From contig DCHG01000008.1 of assembly GCA_002315595.1 (NCBI GenBank), positions 1 to 43,260 on the forward strand: a DNA stretch of 43,260 nucleotides, given 5' to 3'. The notes beneath the pieces were generated by a model that saw nothing but the letters and a program-made list of their open reading frames with translations, ran no database searches and was not told the DNA's origin. Made by a program: the position numbers and the translations under genes. Source of the DNA: Clostridiales bacterium UBA1758 (GTDB lineage: Bacteria; Bacillota; Clostridia; Oscillospirales; UBA1758). This document shows, one piece after another, positions 8,152 through 16,971 of this stretch; position 1 is the first letter of the stretch, and each line of letters starts with the position of its first letter.

Positions 8152-10143
8152 ATGGAAAATGATAAGTTGATCGGCACAATGCTCGACAACCGATACGAGA
8201 TCCTGCAAGTCATCGGAACAGGGGGTATGGCGGTCGTCTATAAGGCGATGTGCCATCGTCTGAACCGTCTTGTCGCGATCAAAATGCTCAAAAGCGAATT
8301 CTGCGACGATGAGGAATTAAAGGAACGCTTTTACGCCGAAAGTCAAGCAGTCGCTATGATGAGCCACCCGAATATCGTTTCGATCTTCGATGTTTCGCGT
8401 TCTGGTGAGCAGGAATACATCGTCATGGAACTCGTCGAAGGTATCACCCTCAAACAGTATATGGATCGCAAGGGCGTGATGAATTCGGGCGAAACGCTTC
8501 ATATCGTGACGCAGATTTTGAGTGCGCTCAACCATGCACATAGCCGCGGTATCATCCACCGTGATATCAAGCCGCATAACATCATGATTTTACGCAACGG
8601 CACCATCAAGGTCGCCGATTTCGGGATCGCACGCTTTATTTCCAAACAACAGACCGCGACCAACGAAGCCCTCGGCAGTGTCCATTATATCTCGCCGGAG
8701 CAGGCGAAAGGATCGCATATCGACGCAAGAAGCGACGTGTATTCGCTCGGCGTCGTGATGTATGAAATGCTCACCGGTCGACTTCCGTTTGAGGGCGATA
8801 CCCCCATCAGCGTCGCAATTCAGCATATCCATTCCATTCCGTTGAACCCGCGTGATATCAATCCGTCCATTCCGCCCACGCTCGAAGCAATCACCATGAA
8901 GGCGATGTGCCCGGATCTCAACCGCAGATACGCAAGTGCGGAAGCGATGCTTGCCGATATCGAGGCGTACAAAAATAACCCGAATATCGTGTTTGACTTC
9001 AATCTTCCCGGAAAATCGGACGAAACGGCAGCCGAAACCAATGATCTCGAAAAGACCAAAAAGTTGCGGATCGTGCCGCAACCCGATCCGAAGCCCGCGA
9101 ATTCCGACGATGCGTTCATCGACGAAGACGAACAGAATTACCGCTCCACACCGAACCGTTTTGCGTCTTTTGCACCCATCATCACGGTCGGCGTGATATG
9201 CGTACTTTTCCTCATCGGCGCATTTGTGTTTGTCAAAACGCTGATGTTCCCCGACGCCAAGGAAAAGATTGAGGCTCCGCTTCTCATCGGTCAAATGTAT
9301 ACCGACGTCATCAATAACCCCGTTTACGACGATTTCGATTTTGAGATCATACGTGAGTTTTCGTCGATCTACGCCGACGGCTACATCATGGATCAGGATC
9401 CCGCAGAGGGCAAAGAAATCATTTCCGGCGGTAAATTTAAACTCGTCGTGAGCAGTGGTACGGAAACCACCGTCATCCCCGACGATATCATTGATATTGA
9501 GTACCGTGAAGCAACACTGAAACTTGAAAAACTCGGCTTTGTCGTTCATCGCACCTACGAAACATCCGAAAAAATCGCCGTCGATTATGTCATCCGTATT
9601 GAGCCCGGCGTCGGCAGTGAAGTGGCAAGCGGCTCCGATGTCACGCTAGTCATCAGCAAGGGGACCAACGTCAAAATGGTCGATGTTCCGTTCCTGATCG
9701 GCAACAACGTCGAAACCGCGCAAAGACTGTTGGAAAAGGTCAATCTCGTCCTCGGCGATGTGACCGAAGTCACGGCGGACGCGGATGCGGGACTCATCGT
9801 TTCTCAGAGTATTGAAAGCAACACCTCCGTCGAAGAAAAGACCGTCATCAATGTTCAGGTCAGCAAGGGCGTGCCCGTTGACGATCCGACCGATGATCCG
9901 ACCGACGATCCTTCGAGTGAAGTCGTGACCAAATACGTCCCGGACGTTCATCTGCCATCGGATGTCGATGTGCTGAATGTCACGGTCGAATACAACGGCA
10001 CGAAAATTTACGACGCGTATCATTTCGGTGATGATGTCGTTTCTCTGCCGGGTGTTTCCGGTTTTAAAGGTTCCGCCCCCGGCACATATAATATCTACTA
10101 CGACGGCGTTTTGAGCCAGTCGATCACGATCAATTTCGATTGA
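8152..10143 (+). CDS. prkC: PASTA-domain serine/threonine protein kinase (PrkC-like)
   Basis: This is a membrane eukaryotic-type kinase that senses muropeptides or lipid II through external PASTA repeats. The predicted 663-residue protein has an N-terminal kinase domain with the glycine loop IGTGGMAVVYKA, the Lys of VAIKML, the catalytic loop HRDIKPHNIM, the DFG motif and the SVHYISPEQ activation segment. A basic/acidic linker leads to one membrane helix near residues 338-365. About three PASTA-like repeats follow, then a DDPTDDPTDDPS spacer and a short C-terminal domain. A TTG 45 bases upstream is in frame, but ATG 8152 is preferred because MENDKLIGTMLDNRYEIL is the typical start. The stop overlaps rsgA in a TGATG junction. 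Confidence 0.94.
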   Translation: MENDKLIGTMLDNRYEILQVIGTGGMAVVYKAMCHRLNRLVAIKMLKSEFCDDEELKERFYAESQAVAMMSHPNIVSIFDVSRSGEQEYIVMELVEGITLKQYMDRKGVMNSGETLHIVTQILSALNHAHSRGIIHRDIKPHNIMILRNGTIKVADFGIARFISKQQTATNEALGSVHYISPEQAKGSHIDARSDVYSLGVVMYEMLTGRLPFEGDTPISVAIQHIHSIPLNPRDINPSIPPTLEAITMKAMCPDLNRRYASAEAMLADIEAYKNNPNIVFDFNLPGKSDETAAETNDLEKTKKLRIVPQPDPKPANSDDAFIDEDEQNYRSTPNRFASFAPIITVGVICVLFLIGAFVFVKTLMFPDAKEKIEAPLLIGQMYTDVINNPVYDDFDFEIIREFSSIYADGYIMDQDPAEGKEIISGGKFKLVVSSGTETTVIPDDIIDIEYREATLKLEKLGFVVHRTYETSEKIAVDYVIRIEPGVGSEVASGSDVTLVISKGTNVKMVDVPFLIGNNVETAQRLLEKVNLVLGDVTEVTADADAGLIVSQSIESNTSVEEKTVINVQVSKGVPVDDPTDDPTDDPSSEVVTKYVPDVHLPSDVDVLNVTVEYNGTKIYDAYHFGDDVVSLPGVSGFKGSAPGTYNIYYDGVLSQSITINFD

Positions 10144-11009
10144 TGGAAGGACGAATTATTTCCGGCGTCGGCGGAATTTACCGTGTCGCCGTTGACGGCT
10201 TAATCGTTGAATGTTCCCTGCGCGGATCCCTTCGTCTTGGCGAAATGACGCCGACGGTGGGGGATCGGGTGGAGGTCGACGCCGACCAAAAAGTGATCGC
10301 ACAGGTCTACGACCGCGTCAACATTCTTTGCCGTCCGTCGATTGCGAATATCGACCTGCTTGTGATCTGCGTCAGTGCCGCACCCCCGGTGACGGATTAT
10401 CATATGATCGACAAAATCTGTGCCGTTGCTTTTTTGCACGGGATCACGCCTGTCATCTGCGTCAACAAAAACGACCTCGTTTCGGGGATGGAATATGCTG
10501 ACGAATATGCCCGTTCGGGCATACGTTCGCTTTGTGTCAGCGCCGCAAACGGTACCGGCATCGACGAACTGAAACACATTATTTCGGGCAAAGTAAGTGC
10601 CTTTACCGGCAACTCCGGGGTGGGGAAGTCGAGTATTTTGAACGCGATCTCACCCGACCTCGGACTGCGTACATCAGGTATCAGCGACCGTCTCGGACGT
10701 GGCAAGCACACCACGCGCCATGTCGAACTGTTTGAGCCGATGTCCGGTACCTTCGTCGCCGATACGCCCGGTTTTTCGGCGTTTGACATCGTTGAATTTT
10801 TACTGCCCGACGAACTCCGATACGCTTTTCCGGAATTCGCGCCTTATTCGGCCGATTGTCGCTTTTCGGACTGCACGCATACCGGCGAACCCGGTTGCGC
10901 GGTAGCCGAAGCCGCAAACAACGGTAAAATTTCCACAAAACGATTTGAAAGTTACCGCGAAATGTATCAATCCGTCCGCAATCATAAAGCGTGGGAAAAG
11001 CGGAAATAA
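10143..11009 (+). CDS. rsgA: Ribosome small-subunit-dependent GTPase RsgA
   Basis: RsgA is a circularly permuted GTPase that acts late in 30S subunit maturation. The 288-residue protein has an N-terminal OB fold, then the permuted motifs: NKND (G4) first, GNSGVGKSS (G1) near the middle, and DTPGF (G3). A C-terminal zinc site follows with Cys and His residues in CRFSDCTHTGEPGC. The A of its ATG is the last base of the prkC TGA (TGATG), indicating coupled translation. prpC-prkC-rsgA is the standard Firmicutes order, and RsgA is a known PrkC substrate in some species. Confidence 0.95.
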   Translation: MEGRIISGVGGIYRVAVDGLIVECSLRGSLRLGEMTPTVGDRVEVDADQKVIAQVYDRVNILCRPSIANIDLLVICVSAAPPVTDYHMIDKICAVAFLHGITPVICVNKNDLVSGMEYADEYARSGIRSLCVSAANGTGIDELKHIISGKVSAFTGNSGVGKSSILNAISPDLGLRTSGISDRLGRGKHTTRHVELFEPMSGTFVADTPGFSAFDIVEFLLPDELRYAFPEFAPYSADCRFSDCTHTGEPGCAVAEAANNGKISTKRFESYREMYQSVRNHKAWEKRK

Positions 11010-11034
11010 TACCCGCATACTATGAGGTAAGACT

Positions 11035-11616
11035 ATGTCAGTCAATTCAAAGGTCTATTTGACCGATAAACAGATCCGCAAAAACTCGGCTCCGAGATTT
11101 GGTCTGTCTCTGATCCTTGATCAGATTTTTGCCATTCTCGTCAGTCTGGCGTTTTTTATCGTCATTGACTCTTTCTCGGAAACTGCCGCTACGGCGATCT
11201 CGACGGTGATCTCAACGGGATTTTTCCTTGTGATCGTCTATAACGAGGGCGTGCGCTATGGATCAAGGGATCGCAATCTTTTGGTGCTTCACGATGAAAA
11301 ACCGCAGTTGCTGAAAGCACTCATCGCGTCCGGCTACGCGTCCGCGCCCGGCGTTCTGCTTGCACTTCTTGCGACATTTGCTCCTTCGGGAACCCCCGTC
11401 ATGAATATCACCAATGAGGTCGCTTACGGATTTTACTATTATCCGTTTTCGCTGATTTTGCCCACGATCATCGCAAATTCGTGGACGCATTTTTTGCCGG
11501 TTTTGTTTGTGCCGATCTTTGCGAATATCGGCTATTTCGACGGACTTTTCCGCTTTTTCATCGGAAAACGCAAACAGACCGACCGCGTTTCCACAACCGG
11601 CTCGCGCTCGTTTTAA
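11035..11616 (+). CDS. Membrane protein of unknown function
   Basis: I do not recognise this 193-residue protein. After a polar N-terminus of about 28 residues it has two hydrophobic helices (about residues 29-45 and 52-68), a short polar loop with YGSRDRN, then two or three more hydrophobic stretches (about 93-108 and 127-170), and a basic C-terminus. This looks like a four- to five-helix integral membrane protein with no visible catalytic motif. The layout is loosely reminiscent of RDD-type membrane proteins, but I cannot show that. The SD is GAGGTAAG, 5 bases before the ATG. It follows rsgA by 25 bases and may be the last gene of the upstream operon. Confidence 0.7.
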   Translation: MSVNSKVYLTDKQIRKNSAPRFGLSLILDQIFAILVSLAFFIVIDSFSETAATAISTVISTGFFLVIVYNEGVRYGSRDRNLLVLHDEKPQLLKALIASGYASAPGVLLALLATFAPSGTPVMNITNEVAYGFYYYPFSLILPTIIANSWTHFLPVLFVPIFANIGYFDGLFRFFIGKRKQTDRVSTTGSRSF

Positions 11617-11638
11617 TTGATATGAATGATTGAACGAT

Positions 11639-11664
11639 CACCCTCATAGATTTCTGTGGGGGTG
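11639..11664 (+). promoter_or_regulatory. Hairpin covering the cwlD ribosome binding site
   Basis: An 11-base-pair hairpin is visible: left arm CACCCTCATAG at 11639-11649, loop ATTT, right arm CTGTGGGGGTG at 11654-11664, with two G-T (G-U in RNA) pairs and no bulge. The right arm contains the GGGGGTG that is the only plausible SD for the ATG at 11674. If folded in the mRNA it would occlude ribosome binding. There is no U-tract, so it is not a normal terminator. The regulatory role is inference. Confidence 0.5.
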
Positions 11665-11673
11665 TGCTTTCAT

Positions 11674-12360
11674 ATGGAGAAAAAACTCATCGTCTTTTTG
11701 GCGGCGTTCTGTTTGACACTTGCGGCGATCACCCTTCGTCGGGAAGCCGTCACCGTTGGCGCAGAAGCCGAATTTTCCGCCCCCGTCATCGTCATTGATC
11801 CCGGTCACGGCGGCGTGGACGGCGGTACGGTGGGAATCGGAGGCGTCGTTGAAAAGGACGTCAACCTCGCAATATCACTTCGATTGAACGGGATTTGCCG
11901 CTTTTTCGGACTGAATACGGTGATGACGCGATCCGATGACCGTTCGATCCACGATCCCACGGCAAAGACCGTTGCGGAAATGAAACGCTCCGACCTCAAA
12001 AACCGTGCCGATCTCGTTAACTCCACACAAGACGCCGTACTCATCAGTGTTCATATGAATTCCTATCCGTCCGCAAAAGTCCACGGCGCACAGATCTTTT
12101 ATGCCGACACGGCGAATTCCGAAATTTTAGCGCAATCCGTTCAGGATCAAACGAATTCTCTTGTCAAATCCGACCGTGTCCCGAAGCCCGCAAACGATGT
12201 TTTCCTGATGCGAAGTGTCCACTGTCCCGCGATCATCGCGGAATGTGGGTTTTTGTCAAATTTCGACGATACGAAGTTTTTATGTTCCGTTTCGGGGCAA
12301 TCCATCGTTGCAATCGGGTTGTTTTCCGGGCTGACACAATATTTATCAAAGGAAGTGTAA
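11674..12360 (+). CDS. cwlD: N-acetylmuramoyl-L-alanine amidase (CwlD-like)
   Basis: This amidase_3 family zinc enzyme cleaves the bond between muramic acid and the stem peptide. CwlD makes muramic-delta-lactam in spore cortex, but the same fold is used in cell separation. The 228-residue product has one N-terminal membrane or signal helix (residues 3-18), the first zinc His in VIDPGHGGVDGG, a second in the SVHMNSYPS segment, and the catalytic Glu in AECGFLSN. Short single-domain architecture with an N-terminal helix is what CwlD shows. ATG 11674 is chosen because GGGGGTG lies 9 bases upstream. radA follows after 2 bases. Assignment as spore-specific is likely but not proven. Confidence 0.8.
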   Translation: MEKKLIVFLAAFCLTLAAITLRREAVTVGAEAEFSAPVIVIDPGHGGVDGGTVGIGGVVEKDVNLAISLRLNGICRFFGLNTVMTRSDDRSIHDPTAKTVAEMKRSDLKNRADLVNSTQDAVLISVHMNSYPSAKVHGAQIFYADTANSEILAQSVQDQTNSLVKSDRVPKPANDVFLMRSVHCPAIIAECGFLSNFDDTKFLCSVSGQSIVAIGLFSGLTQYLSKEV

Positions 12361-12362
12361 CG

Positions 12363-13739
12363 ATGCCGAACAAACCGAAATCCCTCTATATGTGTTCCGA
12401 ATGTGGCAATGAATTCTCAAAATGGTACGGAAAATGCCCGTCCTGCGGTGCATGGAACACCATTGACGAGGTGCCTGAACACATGATCGCGCCTGCGGAG
12501 CCTGCAAAGGGCGTTCGCGGTCCCCGTGCCGTCAAGGGTGCCGAATATGCGCGACTCGGCGATATTGAACCGGGCGACGATGTCCGCTTTTCATCGGGAA
12601 TGGAGGAACTGGATCGTGTTCTCGGCGGCGGTATCGTCGAAGGCTCGCTCGTTCTGTTCGGTGGTGAACCGGGCGTCGGCAAGTCCACAATGCTATTGCA
12701 GATCTGTTCTAATCTCGCCGAAAGCAAGCGAATTCTGTATGTTTCGGGCGAAGAATCCCGCCGTCAACTTAAAATGCGTGCCGAACGTATCGGGGTGGCT
12801 TCGCAAAATCTATATATCTGCACTTCCGTCGATATCGACGAAATTCTTGCCGCCTGCGACTCCGCACAGCCTGAGCTCCTGATTATCGACTCGATCCAAA
12901 CCGTCTACCGTTCGGGGCAGGCGGGTACCCCCGGCAGTGTCGGTCAGGTCAAGGAATGTACGATGCTTTTGATGAATTATGCCAAATCCAACGGCGTGAC
13001 CGTCTTTGTCGTCGGCCATGTCAATAAGGAGGGTGCGATCGCAGGTCCGAAGGTGCTTGAACACATCGTCGACTGCGTCATCTATTTCGAGGGCGAAAAA
13101 AATCTCGCATACCGCATTGTTCGCTCGGCAAAAAACCGTTTCGGACCTACGGGCGAAATCGGCGTATTTGAAATGCGTTCCGACGGTCTTGCGGAGGTCA
13201 TGAATCCGTCCGCCGCATTGCTTGACGGTCGTCCCGAAAATTCCCCCGGCACCTGCGTTGTCTGCTTGATGGAGGGCACGCGTCCCGTGCTTGCCGAAAT
13301 TCAGGCATTGCTTGCCCCGACAAGTTTCGGCAATCCCCGCCGTATGACCTCGGGTGCGGATTATAACCGTACAATGCTCTTGCTTGCGGTGCTTGAAAAG
13401 CGCGCCGGTATCGTCACCGGCGGTTGCGACTCGTATATCAATGTCATCGGCGGACTGCGTGTCAGCGATTCTTCCGCCGATCTTGCAACGGTGCTTGCCA
13501 TTGCATCCAGTGCGCGCGATCTGCCGATCGGGGCTCATACCGCCGCCATCGGCGAAGTCGGATTGACGGGCGAACTCCGTGCCGTTCAGTCACTTCCGAT
13601 GCGTCTGCGTGAATGTGCGCGTCTCGGATTCACCACCGTCATCATCCCGGAGCAGGGGACTGCCACCCTTGACACACCCGCGGGAATTGAGGTCATTCGC
13701 GTCAAAAACATCCGCGAAGCGATCAATTTTGTGATGTGA
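12363..13739 (+). CDS. radA: DNA repair protein RadA
   Basis: RadA (Sms) is a RecA-like, Lon-related ATPase and helicase that processes recombination intermediates. The 458-residue product has the N-terminal zinc finger CSECGNEFSKWYGKCPSCGAW near residues 10-30, Walker A GGEPGVGKST near residue 100, the diagnostic KNRFG motif, and a C-terminal Lon-protease-like domain lacking a need for proteolysis. ATG 12363 is preceded by AAGGAAGTG, which overlaps the cwlD stop region. Upstream in-frame codons lie inside cwlD and are rejected. Confidence 0.95.
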   Translation: MPNKPKSLYMCSECGNEFSKWYGKCPSCGAWNTIDEVPEHMIAPAEPAKGVRGPRAVKGAEYARLGDIEPGDDVRFSSGMEELDRVLGGGIVEGSLVLFGGEPGVGKSTMLLQICSNLAESKRILYVSGEESRRQLKMRAERIGVASQNLYICTSVDIDEILAACDSAQPELLIIDSIQTVYRSGQAGTPGSVGQVKECTMLLMNYAKSNGVTVFVVGHVNKEGAIAGPKVLEHIVDCVIYFEGEKNLAYRIVRSAKNRFGPTGEIGVFEMRSDGLAEVMNPSAALLDGRPENSPGTCVVCLMEGTRPVLAEIQALLAPTSFGNPRRMTSGADYNRTMLLLAVLEKRAGIVTGGCDSYINVIGGLRVSDSSADLATVLAIASSARDLPIGAHTAAIGEVGLTGELRAVQSLPMRLRECARLGFTTVIIPEQGTATLDTPAGIEVIRVKNIREAINFVM

Positions 13740-13785
13740 CGAGTGTCGAATTTTCTATTATCGCTTACAAAATCAAGCGTATTTT

Positions 13786-13821
13786 CACCCATACGGATGC
13801 ACATACTACACCGTATGGGTG
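13786..13821 (+). promoter_or_regulatory. Perfect inverted repeat upstream of the exporter genes
   Basis: Left arm CACCCATACGG at 13786-13796 and right arm CCGTATGGGTG at 13811-13821 are exact reverse complements (11 of 11), with a 14-base loop. The right arm runs into GGTG, so the SD of the next gene (ATG 13830) is partly inside the stem. No U-tract follows. It could be an operator for a dimeric repressor or an RNA hairpin that masks the SD. It resembles the hairpin before cwlD in sharing CACCC/GGGTG ends. Confidence 0.55.
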
Positions 13822-13829
13822 GTGTTATT

Positions 13830-14828
13830 ATGAAAAGAATTTGCCTGACGGTCATGGCGGCAATCACGGCGTTCGCTTTGATATTGTTTTACAAACAATC
13901 GCTTGACGAGCCGATCGCATTAAGCGTTGCCGAAGTCGAAATGACGAATGTTTCGCGCTTTGTCAACTGTAAGGGAAAGATCGAAGAAGGCGAAAAATGC
14001 GATGTATATTCCGAAGGTCCCGCGGTCGTTGACCGCGTTTATGTATCCGTCGGGGATGAAGTTGTACGCGGAACGGCATTGTTTTCGGTGACGGAGTTGA
14101 CCTATGGTGTCGATATCGACGCGGAAAGTGTCAAACGCGAAATAGCGGATGCTATCGGAATTGACAGTGAATGGTTCGATTCGATCCTTGCCGATGTCGA
14201 CACCGCAAATATTTCCGCAACTCCTGCCAAAAACGCACGCCGTTATACGGTCAAAAGTCCGATTTCCGGCGTAGTCACGAAGTTGGAGATGCAGGCGGGT
14301 ACGGTGCTTTCGGGGGCAGTTTCGCGTCTGACCGTCAGTGATCTGACCAGTATCCGCGTCACTGCATCCGTCGGCGAAGCCGTGTCAAGCGAAATTTCAA
14401 TTGGTCAAAGCGTCGTTTTTACGGGTGACGCGTTTGAGAACGGTTTTACCGGCTTCGTCGATGAAATATCGCCCGTTGTTCGGACAAGTCTGTCGCTCAC
14501 TGGTGGCACAAGCACCTCCGTCGATATCGGATTTCGAGTGCCGGTCACACCCGAAAATGTAAAACCCGGCAGTACAGTGAACGCAAAGATCTATACCGAA
14601 ATTCACGAAAACTCTCTTATCGTACCGTATAGAGCCGTCTGTCAGGACGATGATGGACGAGAATATGTATTTATATTCAGTGGTGGCACGATTGAAAAAC
14701 GTGCCGTCGTCACCGATATCGAACTCGAAGACAGTATCGAGGTCATTTACGGACTGTCGGAAGGCGAAACCGTCGTCCTTTCCCCGGGAAATGAACTTCG
14801 TTCGGGGCAGAAGGCGGTGCGTGCATGA
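13830..14828 (+). CDS. HlyD/MacA-type efflux adaptor (membrane fusion protein)
   Basis: This 332-residue protein is an extracytoplasmic adaptor of the type that works with MacB-like ABC exporters. It has an N-terminal membrane anchor (about residues 4-19), a first biotinyl-lipoyl half with GPAVVDRVYVSVGDEVVRGT, only a short helical hairpin, the second half with KSPISGVVTKLEMQAGTVLS, then beta-barrel and membrane-proximal domains. Two earlier in-frame starts (GTG 13743, ATG 13797) would add residues with no family character. ATG 13830 with GGGTGGTG upstream is preferred. The stop overlaps the permease start (ATGATGA). No ATPase gene accompanies the pair. Confidence 0.8.
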   Translation: MKRICLTVMAAITAFALILFYKQSLDEPIALSVAEVEMTNVSRFVNCKGKIEEGEKCDVYSEGPAVVDRVYVSVGDEVVRGTALFSVTELTYGVDIDAESVKREIADAIGIDSEWFDSILADVDTANISATPAKNARRYTVKSPISGVVTKLEMQAGTVLSGAVSRLTVSDLTSIRVTASVGEAVSSEISIGQSVVFTGDAFENGFTGFVDEISPVVRTSLSLTGGTSTSVDIGFRVPVTPENVKPGSTVNAKIYTEIHENSLIVPYRAVCQDDDGREYVFIFSGGTIEKRAVVTDIELEDSIEVIYGLSEGETVVLSPGNELRSGQKAVRA

Positions 14829-16015
14829 TGGCTGCGGGGATCGCCACACTTGCATGGCGGAATGTCATTCACGGGCGCACGCGTTCACTTTTGACGATTT
14901 TGTCCGTCGCCGTCGGAATTTCATCCGTCACGCTGATTTCCGCACTCGGTGCGACAGGGGAACGAACCGTCGTAGACGAAATCGACCGGCTCGGGGTGGG
15001 CGGTTATTCGATCTACGCGACGTCGGATTCCGTGTCACTTGATGCGTCCGACGCCGAAAGCGTTTCAGCGGAAGACGGCATTTCCGCCGCACTTCCCGTC
15101 GTCAGCCGGTACGGAAGTTTTCGTTTCTGTGCCAAATCCGGCAGTGCGCTGATATGGGGTGTGAACGAGCAATTCGACCGCGTTATGGGCATTGAATTGC
15201 TCCACGGCAGGCTTCCCACGGCGAGCGACCTTTCTACGACAAATCTCGTCGCCGTCATCGACAGTGAACTTGCCGAGCGTTGTTATCACCGTACCAATGT
15301 CGTCGGGCGCACGATCGAACTGACAATCGGCAAAACAAGCCGTGTTTTCGTTATTATCGGCGTGATCTCGGCACAGAAATCGGGACTAAATCAGTTGGTC
15401 GGCGGGGCGATACCGGACTTTATCTATATCCCGTACACCGTTTCGGTCGAAATGAGTCACGACACAGAGGCAGATATGATACTGATAAAAATCGACGATT
15501 CGGCGAATTCCGACGCAGTGGTTGCAAACGCAGTACGACGGTTGGAGCGTCGGTTTTCCGTCAGTGACGGTGCGTTTGATGTGACGGATATGAGTGGCTA
15601 TGTCGATTCGCTCAAAAGCGTCGCATCCGCCGTTCGTGAGGTGTTGAGTGCAATAGCCGCAATCTCACTGATCGTCGCCGGCATCGGCATAATGAATGTA
15701 ATGCTTTCAGGGGCAGCCGAACGAAAACGCGAGATCGGTGTGAGTATGGCGGTCGGTGCGAGAAGGAAAGACATCGCCCTTTGCTTTCTATGTGAAGCAA
15801 TGTTTTTGAGCGTCATCGGGTGTGTATTCGGCAACTTGTTCGGCTATTTTTCCGCAGAAATCGCCGCAAAAGCGGTGGGGATGGGGGTATGCTTCGACCT
15901 TAAAATGACGGTTGAGATCATGGCGGTTTGTGTACTTTTCGGGTTGATTTTCGGGGTAATTCCCGCAATAAAAGCCGCAAAACTCAACCCGATTGCGGCA
16001 CTTCGCGAAAACTGA
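14825..16015 (+). CDS. MacB/FtsX-type ABC transporter permease
   Basis: The 396-residue product has the MacB layout: an N-terminal membrane helix (about residues 20-40) following AWRNVIHGRTRSLLT, a large extracytoplasmic domain of about 230 residues, then three C-terminal helices containing GIMNVMLSGAAERKREIGVSMAVGA, the conserved coupling region that contacts an ATPase. It is MacB_PCD plus FtsX without a fused nucleotide-binding domain. Because the coupling segment is kept, a separate LolD-like ATPase is expected, but none lies on either side. ATG 14825 overlaps the adaptor stop; ATG 14828 is an equal alternative. Confidence 0.85.
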   Translation: MMAAGIATLAWRNVIHGRTRSLLTILSVAVGISSVTLISALGATGERTVVDEIDRLGVGGYSIYATSDSVSLDASDAESVSAEDGISAALPVVSRYGSFRFCAKSGSALIWGVNEQFDRVMGIELLHGRLPTASDLSTTNLVAVIDSELAERCYHRTNVVGRTIELTIGKTSRVFVIIGVISAQKSGLNQLVGGAIPDFIYIPYTVSVEMSHDTEADMILIKIDDSANSDAVVANAVRRLERRFSVSDGAFDVTDMSGYVDSLKSVASAVREVLSAIAAISLIVAGIGIMNVMLSGAAERKREIGVSMAVGARRKDIALCFLCEAMFLSVIGCVFGNLFGYFSAEIAAKAVGMGVCFDLKMTVEIMAVCVLFGLIFGVIPAIKAAKLNPIAALREN

Positions 16016-16041
16016 TTTTGGTTTGAATGGAGGGATTTTTC

Positions 16042-16776
16042 ATGAATTTCGTAGCCGTTCCGCATTTATCGAACACTCGTTCGGCTTATGTTTTAATCGG
16101 TGCAGGAAAGTGGTCGGGGGAAATTCAACGATCGCTTCAAACACAGAATGTTCAATGCGAGATCCTGCCGAAAAATACGTCCCTTGAAGCACCGACCTGC
16201 GATCACGCGGATATGAGTTTATTTCATTTCGGCGGAAATCGTGTGATTTTGGACCGTTCGATGAGTTCGGAAATCCTGCCTGAGATACTGAATGAATTTC
16301 AAATTGAATACACCGAAAAACCGTTGAAAAGCGATTATCCGCAGGATATTTTGTTGAACGCAGCGCCGGTCGGCAAGTATTTGTTCTGCAACGAAAAATA
16401 CACGGATTCTTCTGTAAAGCGGGGTTATTCCGTGATTAACATCCGTCAGGGTTACGCAAAATGTTCGATCTGTATCGTAGACGAACACTCGATCATCACC
16501 GAAGATCCGTCCGTTGCGTCCGCCGCCGAAGGGCTTGGAATGGATGTGTGCCTGATCCGCAAAGCGGTAGAAATCGAACGATTTGATTACGGTTTTATCG
16601 GTGGTGCGTCGTTTCGTCTGTCGCCGAAGGAAATGGTGTTCACCGGCAATCTCGACGCTCACCCCGATCGGGGAAGTATCATTAAATTTTTGGATCGGCG
16701 GGGGATGAAGCCGATCTTTTTGACCGATCGCCCGATTTTCGACATCGGCGGAATTATTCCGTTAATGCAGGAGTGA
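16042..16776 (+). CDS. GME-fold-like protein, probable DUF6873 family
   Basis: The 244-residue product resembles uncharacterised Clostridia proteins annotated as DUF6873, a group assigned to the guanidino-group-modifying enzyme fold. Visible features are an LFHFGGNRV segment near residue 65, an NIRQGYAKCSICIVDEHSIITED stretch near 142-164, and GFIGGASFRLSPKEMVFTGNLDAHPD near 193-218. These look like the repeated beta-beta-alpha units of that fold. The Cys and His positions seen do not let me assign an amidino-transfer or deiminase reaction. ATG 16042 is chosen over ATG 16027 because GGAGGGA lies 6 bases before it. It follows the permease by 26 bases. Confidence 0.55.
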   Translation: MNFVAVPHLSNTRSAYVLIGAGKWSGEIQRSLQTQNVQCEILPKNTSLEAPTCDHADMSLFHFGGNRVILDRSMSSEILPEILNEFQIEYTEKPLKSDYPQDILLNAAPVGKYLFCNEKYTDSSVKRGYSVINIRQGYAKCSICIVDEHSIITEDPSVASAAEGLGMDVCLIRKAVEIERFDYGFIGGASFRLSPKEMVFTGNLDAHPDRGSIIKFLDRRGMKPIFLTDRPIFDIGGIIPLMQE

Positions 16777-16832
16777 GTGTTCGAAACAACCCGTAGTGAA
16801 CGAAAACTAAATAGTCTCATGTACAATTCGTC

Positions 16833-16863
16833 ATTGACAAGACGACTTTGTCGTATTGTCAAT
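16833..16863 (+). terminator. AT-rich hairpin, possible terminator of the exporter/GME operon
   Basis: The arms ATTGACAA-G-ACGAC and GTCGT-A-TTGTCAAT surround a TTT loop, giving 13 pairs around a single G/A mismatch. A T-rich stretch (TTCTTTTTG) begins a few bases after the stem. It lies 57 bases after the stop at 16776. The stem is weaker than the other terminators in the window and the T-run is not immediate, so it could equally be an inverted repeat of a small element. Confidence 0.45.
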
Positions 16864-16971
16864 CCATTCTTTTTGAAATTAGTAATAATCGTCATTCCGA
16901 GAATGGCGAACGCCCGATATGGAATACCATATCAGATACCCAAATCATTGCACAACCACCGCGTTAATACC

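Noticed and set aside
13802..13808. CATACTA, resembling a forespore sigma -10 element, also seen at 11016-11022
   Set aside because: No matching -35 element lies at 15-18 bases upstream in either case, so I do not call sporulation promoters.
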